This document shows, one piece after another, positions 7,244 through 15,153 of a DNA stretch of 38,066 nt; positions within the stretch are counted from its first letter, which is position 1, and every line of letters begins with the position of its first letter. This DNA comes from Sphingobium indicum BiD32 (GTDB taxonomy: Bacteria > Pseudomonadota > Alphaproteobacteria > Sphingomonadales > Sphingomonadaceae), in the NCBI RefSeq assembly GCF_000382885.1, contig NZ_CAVK010000049.1, positions 1 to 38,066 on the forward strand, given 5' to 3'. Position numbers and translations under genes: made by a program. The notes beneath the pieces are model-generated. The model worked only from the letters and a program-made list of their open reading frames with translations. It did not search any database and was not told the origin of the DNA.

Positions 7244-8551
7244 TTATTCCGCGACCGGCTGGTCGGGCAGCGCGTGGGTCACTTTCGATCCCCATAGCGC
7301 GTAGAACAGGATGTAGAGTTCGCACAGCGCGGTCAGCAGGAACGACCATTGCAGGCCATATTCGTCGGCCAGCCAACCCTGCACCACCACCAGCGCGCCA
7401 CCGGCGATCGCCATGATCAGCAGGCCGGATCCTTCCTCGGTCAATGGGCCAAGACCCTTGATCCCCAGCGTGAAGATGGTGGGGAACATGATCGAGTGGA
7501 ACAGGCCGACCAGGATCAGCGCCCACATGGCGACGGGGCCGGTGGTGAACACCGTCACCAGCATGACGATGAACGCACCGATCGAGAAAGCGGCCAGCAC
7601 ATGGCCCGCGTCGAACTTCTGCATGATTGCGGAGCCAGCGAAGCGGCCGACCATCATCCCGCCCCACAACAGGCTGAGATAATTGCCCGCCTGCTCATGC
7701 GTCAGATTGGCGATGTCGGGCTGGCTGACGAAATTGACGAACAGGTTGGCGACGCCGATTTCCGCGATCAGATAGATGAAGATCGCCGGGATGCCGAACA
7801 CCAGATTGCGATGCGCCCACAGCGAGTGCTTCTTGCGCTCCTCCTTGCTGTGACGCGATGTGGCGTTGCCCATGGCGGGCAGGGGGAAGCGGGCGATGAT
7901 GACGGCCAGCACCACCAATATGACGGCGACGATGATATAGGGCAGGATCACCGACTGCGCATCGGCCAGCCGCTCGGCCTGGGTCAGGACAATATCGCCC
8001 TGCGCCGTGCCACCCTTCGACCGGCCCAGGATCAGATAGGCACCAAACAGCGGCGCCAGCATCGTGCCTGCCGAATTCATCGCCTGCACCAGATTGAGGC
8101 GCGAGGAGGCGGTTTCGGGCTTGCCGACCACCGCGACATAGGGGTTGGCCGCGACCTGCAACAGGGTGATGCCGCTGGCGATGACGAACAGCATGACCAG
8201 TGTCACGCCATAGGAGGGGATGGACGCCGCCAGCGTCATACCCGCCGCGCCCGCCGCCATGATCAGCAGCCCGATCACCATCGACTTCTGGTAGCCGACC
8301 CGTTCGATCAGCTTGGCCGACGGGATGGAGGCGAAGAAATAGGCGATGAACCAGACCGATTCGATCAAAGTCGTCTGGGTGTAGCTTAAGTCGAACACGC
8401 TGCGCAGATGCGGCAGCAGCGTATTGTTGATGACCGTGATGAAGCCCCACATGAAAAACAGGCTGGCCAGCAGGCCAAGCGCCGGGCCGTAGCGCGTGCC
8501 GGGATTATGCGTCACCGTTGGCGCGGCGGTCGAGGAAACTGGTCCTGCCAT
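7244..8551 (-). CDS. FucP/GluP-type MFS sugar:H+ symporter
   Basis: 435 aa, 12 predicted membrane helices. The first helix has the FHS-family pattern FFMWGFITVINNTLLPHL; the loop LIERVGYQKS after helix 2-3 matches the MFS cytoplasmic motif, and LLQVAANPYV is a family signature. The family imports L-fucose, D-glucose, D-galactose or L-arabinose with protons. A GGAGACG ribosome site precedes the ATG. It lies inside the arabinose locus, divergent from the exported aldose epimerase, and all the arabinan hydrolases are exported, so it is the obvious inner-membrane route for free L-arabinose. Galactose released by the GH36 enzyme further right is another possible substrate. Its 3' end meets the shared terminator. 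Confidence 0.9.
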   Translation of the reverse strand: MAGPVSSTAAPTVTHNPGTRYGPALGLLASLFFMWGFITVINNTLLPHLRSVFDLSYTQTTLIESVWFIAYFFASIPSAKLIERVGYQKSMVIGLLIMAAGAAGMTLAASIPSYGVTLVMLFVIASGITLLQVAANPYVAVVGKPETASSRLNLVQAMNSAGTMLAPLFGAYLILGRSKGGTAQGDIVLTQAERLADAQSVILPYIIVAVILVVLAVIIARFPLPAMGNATSRHSKEERKKHSLWAHRNLVFGIPAIFIYLIAEIGVANLFVNFVSQPDIANLTHEQAGNYLSLLWGGMMVGRFAGSAIMQKFDAGHVLAAFSIGAFIVMLVTVFTTGPVAMWALILVGLFHSIMFPTIFTLGIKGLGPLTEEGSGLLIMAIAGGALVVVQGWLADEYGLQWSFLLTALCELYILFYALWGSKVTHALPDQPVAE

Positions 8552-8612
8552 TCATCCGTCTCCGTAAAATTCCAGTGCGGCACAGCCGCTTGAGGGGTTG
8601 CATCCGCTTATT

Positions 8613-8623
8613 TTGTCTGAGTA
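8613..8623. promoter_or_regulatory. Possible regulator half-palindrome between transporter and epimerase
   Basis: TTGTCTGAGTA in the 122-nt divergent region fits 9 of 11 positions of an idealised TTGTCnGACAA palindrome of the kind bound by some FadR-type regulators. A similar site, TTGTCAGAGCA, is at 30-40. Statistical support is weak; listed as a candidate only. Confidence 0.25.
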
Positions 8624-8673
8624 TATTCCCCGAAACCGCCCGTCAATGGGTCACGGTCATAAGAGGAAGCCCC

Positions 8674-9819
8674 ATGCGCAACGTCGCCACCATGAAAACA
8701 ACGCTGTCATACGGAGTAGCGCTGGCGCTGACAAGCGTGTCCGCCCTCGCCGCCGAAGCCAGCCGCGCCCCTGTCGGCAACGCCAACGGCGCGGCGGTCG
8801 AGGCGATCACGCTGACGAATGGCGCGGGCGTGTCGGCGACGATTCTGACCTATGGCGCAACGCTCCAGTCGCTATCGGGGCCGGACAAGGACGGCAAGCA
8901 GGCCGATGTGCTGCTGGGTTATGATGATCTGGCCGGCTATGTCGATCATCCCAATTATTTCGGCGTGACCGTGGGCCGTTATGCCAATCGCATCGCGGGC
9001 GGTGCCTTCTCGCTCGACGGCAAGGCCTATCAACTGCCGCTCAACGACAAGACCAACAGCCTGCACGGCGGTGGCAAGGGGTTCGACAAGCAGGTCTGGA
9101 AAGTCGCGTCGGTCAGGAGCGGGCCGGTGGCGACCCTCGTGTTGACGCTGACCAGCGCGGATGGCGATTCGGGTTATCCGGGCAAGCTGGACACCACCGT
9201 CACTTATACGCTGGACGAAGCGGGTAATCTCGGCATCGCCTTCGACGCGAAAACCGACAAGCCCACCATCGTCAACATGACCAACCATGCCATCTTCAAT
9301 CTGGCAGGCGAAGGATCGCCCGACGGCGCGCTCGGCCATATGCTGACCATTCCTGCCAAGGCCTATACGCCGGTCGATGCTGCGCTGATCCCGACCGGTG
9401 AGTTGAAGCCGGTGGATGGCGGCGTGTTCGATTTTCGCACCCCCCGCCGCGTGGCCGATGGTATCCGCGACGGGCGCGATCTGCAGATCGTTGCCGGGCG
9501 TGGCTATGACCATAATTGGGCGCTGGACAAGGGCGTGACCAAGACCCCGCAACTGGCCGCGCGGCTCAAAGACCCGGTATCGGGCCGGGTGCTGGAGGTG
9601 CTGACGACCGAGCCGGGGGTACAATTTTACGCGGGCAATTTCCTCGACGGCACGCTGGTCGGCAAAAGCGGACATCTCTATCGCATGGGTGACGGTATCG
9701 CGCTGGAGCCGCAGAAATTCCCCGACGCGCCCAACAAGCCCGATTTCGTGTCGGCACGGGTCGATCCGGGCAAACCCTATCATCACGCGATGGTCTATCG
9801 CCTCTCGGTCGAGCGCTGA
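8674..9819 (+). CDS. galM: Exported aldose 1-epimerase (mutarotase)
   Basis: 381 aa from the ATG at 8674, which has GAGGAA 6 nt upstream; the next ATG (8692) has no ribosome site. Residues 1-27 form a Sec signal ending in ALA|A, so the protein is periplasmic. The GalM beta-sandwich carries H131 (NSLHGGGKG), H205 (TNHAIFNLAG) and E313 (TEPGVQFYAGN, base). One oddity is Ile-Phe in place of the usual Tyr-Phe after NHx. Mutarotases interconvert alpha and beta anomers of galactose, glucose and arabinose; here the exported enzyme would equilibrate sugar released by the hydrolases before uptake. It is co-transcribed with the lactonase 3 nt downstream and divergent from the sugar symporter. Confidence 0.92.
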   Translation: MRNVATMKTTLSYGVALALTSVSALAAEASRAPVGNANGAAVEAITLTNGAGVSATILTYGATLQSLSGPDKDGKQADVLLGYDDLAGYVDHPNYFGVTVGRYANRIAGGAFSLDGKAYQLPLNDKTNSLHGGGKGFDKQVWKVASVRSGPVATLVLTLTSADGDSGYPGKLDTTVTYTLDEAGNLGIAFDAKTDKPTIVNMTNHAIFNLAGEGSPDGALGHMLTIPAKAYTPVDAALIPTGELKPVDGGVFDFRTPRRVADGIRDGRDLQIVAGRGYDHNWALDKGVTKTPQLAARLKDPVSGRVLEVLTTEPGVQFYAGNFLDGTLVGKSGHLYRMGDGIALEPQKFPDAPNKPDFVSARVDPGKPYHHAMVYRLSVER

Positions 9820-9822
9820 CCC

Positions 9823-10677
9823 ATGGCACAGTGGCGGATGATCGAACGCGATGTGGCCGACACGCTGGGCGAAGGGACGCTCTGGTCGGCGCGCGACAAT
9901 GCGGTCTATTGGGTCGATATCCTTGGCCCCGCGCTCAATCGACTGTCGCTCCATGACGGCGCGGTCGAACGCTGGGTGATGCCCGAACCACTGGGTTGGG
10001 TGGCCGAGCGGGCGGGCCGTGGCTTCATCGGCGGGTTCAAGAGCGGTTTTGCCGCGATCAGCCTGGACCCGCTGACCATCACGCCCATCGGCGACCCGGA
10101 ACCCGACCTGTCCTATAACCGCATGAATGATGGCAAGGCCGATGCGCAGGGCCATATCTGGTGCGGCACGATGGATATGGAGGAGGAACGCGACAGCGGA
10201 TCGCTGTATCGGCTTGCCCCGGATTTGAGCTGGCAGCAAATGGACAGCGGTTATCGCGTGACCAACGGCCCGGCCTTCTCGCCATGCGGCAAATGGCTCT
10301 ACCATAGCGATACGTCGCGTCGGGTCATGTATCGCTTTGCCCGGACGGCAGACGGGATCGCCGATCGTCAGCCCTTCATCCACTTCACCGATGCGGACGG
10401 TTATCCCGACGGCATGACCGTGGATGCAGACGGGTATATCTGGGTTGCCCATTGGGGCGGCGGACGGATCAGCCGCTTCACGCCAGACGGCGCGCTCGAC
10501 CGCGCCATCGCCTTGCCTGCGCGGCAGGTGACCAATATCACTTTCGCCGGGCCTGATCTGGACCGCATGTTCGTCAGCTCCGCCGCGATCGGACTGGACG
10601 CCACACCATATGACGGCGGCTTCTACGAAGTGGATTGCGGCGTGCGCGGATTGCCGACCAATCTGTTTGCGGGTTGA
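9823..10677 (+). CDS. SMP-30/gluconolactonase family sugar lactonase, probable L-arabinolactonase
   Basis: 284 aa, no signal peptide, so cytoplasmic. The six-bladed propeller has the expected divalent-metal ligands: E17 (LGEGTLW), N102 (RMNDGKAD), N148 (VTNGPAF) and D196 (YPDGMTVD). Family members hydrolyse sugar gamma- or delta-lactones. Following an aldose 1-epimerase by 3 nt and sharing the locus with an L-arabinose dehydrogenase, it most likely opens L-arabinono-1,4-lactone to L-arabonate. Gluconolactone or galactonolactone are alternatives that sequence alone cannot separate. The residues around the metal site are intact. Confidence 0.88.
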   Translation: MAQWRMIERDVADTLGEGTLWSARDNAVYWVDILGPALNRLSLHDGAVERWVMPEPLGWVAERAGRGFIGGFKSGFAAISLDPLTITPIGDPEPDLSYNRMNDGKADAQGHIWCGTMDMEEERDSGSLYRLAPDLSWQQMDSGYRVTNGPAFSPCGKWLYHSDTSRRVMYRFARTADGIADRQPFIHFTDADGYPDGMTVDADGYIWVAHWGGGRISRFTPDGALDRAIALPARQVTNITFAGPDLDRMFVSSAAIGLDATPYDGGFYEVDCGVRGLPTNLFAG

Positions 10678-10785
10678 GGCGATCGATCCATAATCGGATA
10701 AAAGCGATTGAACCGGGCGGCCAAATCTGCTTAATGCGTCGAGACAGCGTTGTCACGCCGCTCTCCAAAGCGGACAATGTTGTGA

Positions 10786-10833
10786 TCCCGGACAGTCATG
10801 CGGCGAACTGCACGCGCCAAAGGCTGTCCGGGA
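10786..10833 (+). terminator. Possible terminator after the lactonase gene
   Basis: Perfect 10-nt inverted arms (TCCCGGACAG and CTGTCCGGGA) are separated by 28 nt and followed within 2 nt by ATTTT. The long loop makes it a weak terminator; it may instead be a small intergenic repeat. It is the only strong structure downstream of the rightward epimerase-lactonase pair. Confidence 0.4.
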
Positions 10834-10857
10834 CGATTTTCCTGTCCCCGACATCGC

Positions 10858-10896
10858 AAAACAAAAGCCCGCCCCCTCATATCCGAGGAGACGGGC
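10858..10896 (-). terminator. Intrinsic terminator of the TonB-dependent receptor gene
   Basis: Read leftward, 12-nt arms at 10885-10896 and 10867-10878 pair with two G-T wobbles around a 6-nt loop, then TTTTGTTTT follows. It starts 34 nt past the receptor stop codon. Confidence 0.8.
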
Positions 10897-10929
10897 CAGT
10901 GGGTCGCCCGCAAGCGACGGGGGAGGGGG

Positions 10930-13437
10930 TCAGAAGTTGTAGCGGACCGAGGCGGTCACCGTCCGGCCAAAGACGGCCTGGTTCTGGATGATGCCGCTGG
11001 TCGCGCTCAATGGGATCAACGATCCGCCACCGCGATAGCCCAGCGTGTCGAACAGATTGTTGGCATTGATGCCCAACTCCAGATTCTCGACCGGGCGAAC
11101 CTTCAGGAAGCCGTTGAAGAAGGTCGTTCCGCGTACAGTGTAGAGATTGAAATCATCATTTGGCGCGCTCGACTGGCCGCTGGCACTCACGCCCACGGCA
11201 AACAATCCCATGTCGTAGGAGGGCGAGATCAGGAAGGTCAGGCGCGGAATCCCGCCCGGCCGATTGCCCGCCAATGCCGCCGTCGCGCTATCCTTGATCT
11301 TGGAATTGACCCAGGTCATGTCGGCCGCCAGGTGGAAATTGCCCAGGTTCAGGCGGCCGGTAAATTCAATGCCGTAGGACCGGTAGGCATTGGAAATATT
11401 GGGGTCATTATTGGGCGCGGGATTGTTGATCCGGGTGAAGTCATAATTATTCTCGGTCAAGGTCGACCGGAAGCCGGTGACCTCGACCGAGTAGTTGCCG
11501 GACGCGCCCACGAACCCGCGCTGCTTGACGCCAATTTCCTGCTGGTTGAGGAAATTGACCGCAGTCCCGGCCCCCTGGGCGTTGAGCGACCCGTCGGCAT
11601 TGAAATTACCACCCAGCGTCCGGCGATCCGCGTTGAAGCGGCCGCCTCGGCTGACGCGGGCGAACAGGGATGTGTTGTTGGAAAAGGCATAGAGCGCGCC
11701 CACTGACCAGCTGGTGTAGCTGCGCTTGTAATTGATCCGCTCGATCACCCCGCCCGGCAGCATGGAGGGCAGAGTCGCGCTGCCATTTTCGTCGCTGACC
11801 GTGTAATTCGGCCCGGCGACCCCGGCCTGCGCGGTGCCTTCGCCGCGCACCCGGTCGAACCGGACGCTGGCGTCCAGATCAATACCGCCACCCGAATAAT
11901 TGGCCGACAGGAACGGCGCGTCATTGGTGTAGGTCAGGTCCATCGAACGGGCGCAGCAATTGCCCCAATTGTCATTGAACCCGGCCTGCCCGGCGGCGGT
12001 CAGCTGCGCACCAGTCGTCGAATAAAGGTTGAGCGGCGCGGCATTATTGCCCTCCAGCGCGCTATACTGGCGGTTCACATGCCAGTCCTGCACGATGTTC
12101 TGGCTCATGTGGAACCAGCCCGCCTGCACCGTCACCTTGCCCGCGCCCGCGTCGAACTTGCCGGTCAGCGCCAGATTGTTGGCGATGCTGCCCATATCCT
12201 TCATCAGCGTGTTGATGTTGGGATTATTGTTCAGATAGGTGCCGGTATAGGCCTGCCCCCGCTGTGGCCCTGCGGCATAGCGGATCGACCCGACGGTCTG
12301 GCCGTTGACGGTTGATCCCAGCACGCTCGCGGTGGTGCCGACGTTCAGGAACTGGGTGGTGAAGCTGCCGCTCATGTCGGTGTAGCGGAAGTTGTTGTCC
12401 ACCGTCAGCATGTCGCTCAGCTCATAATGGAACTGCGCGCCGACCGACGTCACCTTGGGATGGATGCCGTTCATCCGGGCGCTCTTGAGCGCGCCGTCGG
12501 TGTCGACATATTGGAAGCTGCGATTGTAGATCGAATAGGTCGATCCGTCGCGCGCATCGAAAGTCGGCATCGGCTTGAAATCGGATATTTTGTTGCCGTC
12601 GACCTTCACCAGGGACGGCATCGTCGTGTTGGTCGGCGCATGTTCGTCCAGCCGCTTGAAATGCAGCCGCAGGAAGCCCTTGCCGTCGTCGAAATCCTTG
12701 GTGATGTTGGCCTTCACCTGATAGCCGCGCAGGACGTTGAAATCCTCGTTGGTCGGGCCGCCGCCCTCGCGGGCATAGCCGCCGACATGGAAGCGCAGCG
12801 TGTCGCTGATCGGGCCGCCATAGTCGAAATCGACGCGGCTTTCGCGGAAATTGACGCCCTTGGACAGGCCGATCGACCCGCCCTCCTTGTCGCCGGTCTT
12901 GCTGATATAGTTGATGACCGCGCCGGGCGCCTGGCTGGCGAAGGTGGAGGCGGAGCCGCCGCGCACTGCCTCGACCCGCTCGACATTCTGGTCGAAGCGC
13001 AGCCAATAGTCGTTATTGCCGAACTGGATGTCGCCAAACAGGGTGACGGGCAGGCCGTCCTCCTGCAACGCGACATATTCCGAACCGCCGGTGGACACCG
13101 GGATGCCGCGCACGCCGATATTGGCGTTGCCGCCCGGACCCGCCGTATCGGACGGCTGCAGGCCGGGGATGGAGCGCAGCACTTCGGCTTCGGAGCGCGG
13201 CGTGAAATTCTGGATCGCTTCCTGGCTGATCTGCGATACGGAGATGGAGGTGCGGAAGCGCGACTTGTCGCCGGCGCTGGCGGTCACGACGATATCGTCG
13301 CCGGTGACCGGGGCTTGATCCGCAGCGACCGTTTCGGCGGTGGCTGGTGCTGCATCCTGCGCGAACGCGGGCGCCGTCAGGCAAGCCATGGCCAGCGCGA
13401 TGGTTGAAATGCAGCTATGCTGAGAAACGCTCTTCAT
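10930..13437 (-). CDS. TonB-dependent outer-membrane receptor, probable sugar transporter
   Basis: 835 aa from the second of two adjacent ATGs (13440 and 13437). GGAGG ends only 2 nt before the first but 5 nt before the second, so the second is preferred. A Sec signal ends at AFA|QD (about residue 26). A TonB-box-like DDIVVTAS lies near residue 50, the plug domain spans roughly 55-175 (VLRSIPGL, GVRGIP, ERVEAVRGG, GAVINYISKTG), and a long beta-barrel ends with a terminal Phe (SVRYNF), as usual for outer-membrane barrels. There is no N-terminal FecR-signalling extension. Two LacI-type operators lie upstream and an identical one precedes the GH68-fructokinase-GH36 operon, so the likely cargo is a sucrose-containing galactoside such as raffinose. 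The substrate is inferred from context only. Confidence 0.93.
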   Translation of the reverse strand: MKSVSQHSCISTIALAMACLTAPAFAQDAAPATAETVAADQAPVTGDDIVVTASAGDKSRFRTSISVSQISQEAIQNFTPRSEAEVLRSIPGLQPSDTAGPGGNANIGVRGIPVSTGGSEYVALQEDGLPVTLFGDIQFGNNDYWLRFDQNVERVEAVRGGSASTFASQAPGAVINYISKTGDKEGGSIGLSKGVNFRESRVDFDYGGPISDTLRFHVGGYAREGGGPTNEDFNVLRGYQVKANITKDFDDGKGFLRLHFKRLDEHAPTNTTMPSLVKVDGNKISDFKPMPTFDARDGSTYSIYNRSFQYVDTDGALKSARMNGIHPKVTSVGAQFHYELSDMLTVDNNFRYTDMSGSFTTQFLNVGTTASVLGSTVNGQTVGSIRYAAGPQRGQAYTGTYLNNNPNINTLMKDMGSIANNLALTGKFDAGAGKVTVQAGWFHMSQNIVQDWHVNRQYSALEGNNAAPLNLYSTTGAQLTAAGQAGFNDNWGNCCARSMDLTYTNDAPFLSANYSGGGIDLDASVRFDRVRGEGTAQAGVAGPNYTVSDENGSATLPSMLPGGVIERINYKRSYTSWSVGALYAFSNNTSLFARVSRGGRFNADRRTLGGNFNADGSLNAQGAGTAVNFLNQQEIGVKQRGFVGASGNYSVEVTGFRSTLTENNYDFTRINNPAPNNDPNISNAYRSYGIEFTGRLNLGNFHLAADMTWVNSKIKDSATAALAGNRPGGIPRLTFLISPSYDMGLFAVGVSASGQSSAPNDDFNLYTVRGTTFFNGFLKVRPVENLELGINANNLFDTLGYRGGGSLIPLSATSGIIQNQAVFGRTVTASVRYNF

Positions 13438-13502
13438 CATCCCCTCCTACAAGGCCGCCGCACATCTTCCCGCGGTCGGTAGTCATTATCTCTATGCCTC
13501 TC

Positions 13503-13538
13503 TGCAAACCTTTGCAATAGATTTCTGCAAACGTTTGC
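13503..13538. promoter_or_regulatory. Two LacI-family operators upstream of the receptor gene
   Basis: GCAAACGTTTGC at 13527-13538 is a perfect 12-bp palindrome with the central CG typical of LacI/GalR operators. TGCAAACCTTTGCA at 13503-13516 is a near-copy with perfect 6-nt arms; the two centres are 23 bp apart. They lie 66-101 nt upstream of the receptor ATG and 97 or more nt before the divergent oxygenase gene. The perfect palindrome recurs at 19535-19546. Confidence 0.8.
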
Positions 13539-13634
13539 TGATTTGTCTGGAACACTGTTGCCGCCTTGCCATAATAGGCTATCGAAACGACGAACGGGCG
13601 GGAAAAGCGCGCGTCCGACAGAGGGGATCAGAGG

Positions 13635-15152
13635 ATGGATGGCAATCCGGCATGGCATGATCTGGCGGCGCGCCAGCCTGGATCGCCCGACGATGGCGGG
13701 GCGGCCGCCTGGTTGCGCGATGTCGAGTCGGCGGCCTTTGTCGCGCTGCGCGCCGGGACCGCCGGGGATGGCGCGGCGGCGCTGGATGGCCTGTGCCGCC
13801 GCTGGTCCGGCAGCGCCCGTCTGCACTGGCTGCACGCGCTGTTGCTGCGCGAGGCTCAGCGGCATGAGGCCGCGTTGCAGGCGATCGGCCGCGCGGGCGA
13901 CGATGCGCAGGCGCGCGCGCTGCTGGCGCAACTACACTATGAAACCGGGCGACCCGCCGCCGCCGATTTTGCCCGTGCCCGTGCGCTGGCACCGGGCGAT
14001 GCGGCGCTGATCCGGGGCCATGCCGGGGCGCTGGCGGCCGAGGGGGAGGGCGGTGCCGCGCTGACGCTGATGCGTCAGACCCTGGCCGATCGCCCCGACT
14101 GGGTAGAGGGCCACACCTATGCCGCGACGCTGCATCGGCTGCTGGGTGCGCCGGGCCGGGACGACGCAGGCTTTGCCCAGGCTTGCCGGGCGCTGCCGCA
14201 CAATCTGGCGCTGCGGCTTGGCTGGTTTCATGGCCTCGCCAAGGCGAAGGATTGGGACGCGGCCCGCGCCGTGATCGCCGATGGCGTCCGCCTGCTGGGC
14301 GATGCGCCTGCACTGGCGATCGCGCGGCTATATCTCGCCGCCGAATCGGGGGAGGCGGACGATCAGCCCGATCTGTTCGACAATATGACCGATCGCGCCG
14401 ACGCAGGGCTGGCGCTCGCCCGCGTCCGCCACGCGCTGCGTTGTGGCGCGCCGGATCGGGCGGCGATAATCGCGCAGGCGCAGATCGCCACGCCGTCAGC
14501 CTCGCTCTTCTGGCCCTATCTCTCGCTCTGCTGGCGTTTGATGGGCGATTCGCACGCCGACTGGCTCGACCGGCCCGACGAGTTGATCCGGGTCACGACG
14601 CTTGATCTCGACCATGCTGCTCTGGCGGTCCTGCTGCGCAGCCTGCACAGTGCCGCCGCGCCCTATCCCGACCAGTCGGTGCGCGGGGGCACCCAGACCG
14701 ACCGGCCTCTATTGTTCCGCCACGAACCGGTCATTCAGACCGCCCGCGCCGCGATCGAGGCAGCGGCGCGCGACTATATCGCCGACCTGCCGCCGCCGGA
14801 GCCGGGCCATCCGCTATTGGGAACGCCGCGCGGAGAGGTCAAATTCGCCGGCAGCTGGTCGGTGCGGCTGGGGCAACAGGGCTATCATGCCGCGCACAGC
14901 CACCCGGCTGGCTGGATCAGCTCGGCGCTCTATGTCGCGCTGCCCGACGCGATGGGGACCCCGCCCGCAGGCTGGCTCCGCTTCGGCATGCCGCCGCCCG
15001 AACTGGGGCTGGACCTGCCGCCCTATCGCGACGTCCAGCCGCAGGTCGGGCAACTCGTCCTCTTCCCGTCCACCCTGTGGCACGGCACCATCCCGTTCGA
15101 CGATGGCGAACGCCTCTCTATCGCCTTCGACATCCGCCCACCCCGGCGATGA
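13635..15152 (+). CDS. TPR-like repeat protein with C-terminal putative 2OG-Fe(II) oxygenase domain
   Basis: 505 aa, ATG preceded by GAGGGG. Residues ~1-330 are Ala-rich helical repeats resembling degenerate TPRs (ALLLREAQRHEAAL, ALAAEGEGGAALTLMRQ). The last ~130 residues match the putative 2OG-Fe(II) oxygenase family: HSHPAGWISSALYV with H421 and H423, then GQLVLFPSTLWHGT with H483, and R493 in ERLSIAFDI, which would bind the 2-oxoglutarate carboxylate. No signal peptide, so cytoplasmic. In sphingomonads and Caulobacter such genes commonly sit beside TonB-dependent receptors (general knowledge). Here it is divergent from the receptor, may share its operators, and ends 1 nt from the convergent GH36 stop. 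Substrate unknown; a protein target is possible given the repeats. Confidence 0.82.
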   Translation: MDGNPAWHDLAARQPGSPDDGGAAAWLRDVESAAFVALRAGTAGDGAAALDGLCRRWSGSARLHWLHALLLREAQRHEAALQAIGRAGDDAQARALLAQLHYETGRPAAADFARARALAPGDAALIRGHAGALAAEGEGGAALTLMRQTLADRPDWVEGHTYAATLHRLLGAPGRDDAGFAQACRALPHNLALRLGWFHGLAKAKDWDAARAVIADGVRLLGDAPALAIARLYLAAESGEADDQPDLFDNMTDRADAGLALARVRHALRCGAPDRAAIIAQAQIATPSASLFWPYLSLCWRLMGDSHADWLDRPDELIRVTTLDLDHAALAVLLRSLHSAAAPYPDQSVRGGTQTDRPLLFRHEPVIQTARAAIEAAARDYIADLPPPEPGHPLLGTPRGEVKFAGSWSVRLGQQGYHAAHSHPAGWISSALYVALPDAMGTPPAGWLRFGMPPPELGLDLPPYRDVQPQVGQLVLFPSTLWHGTIPFDDGERLSIAFDIRPPRR

Positions 15153-15153
15153 T

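Noticed and set aside
6405..7667. Leftward 420-codon frame across the regulator-transporter junction
   Set aside because: It reads through the bidirectional terminator and overlaps two certain genes in other frames.
8872..10452. Leftward open frame of 526 codons opposite epimerase and lactonase
   Set aside because: It spans two well-supported rightward genes and their boundary, has no recognisable domain and no ribosome site.
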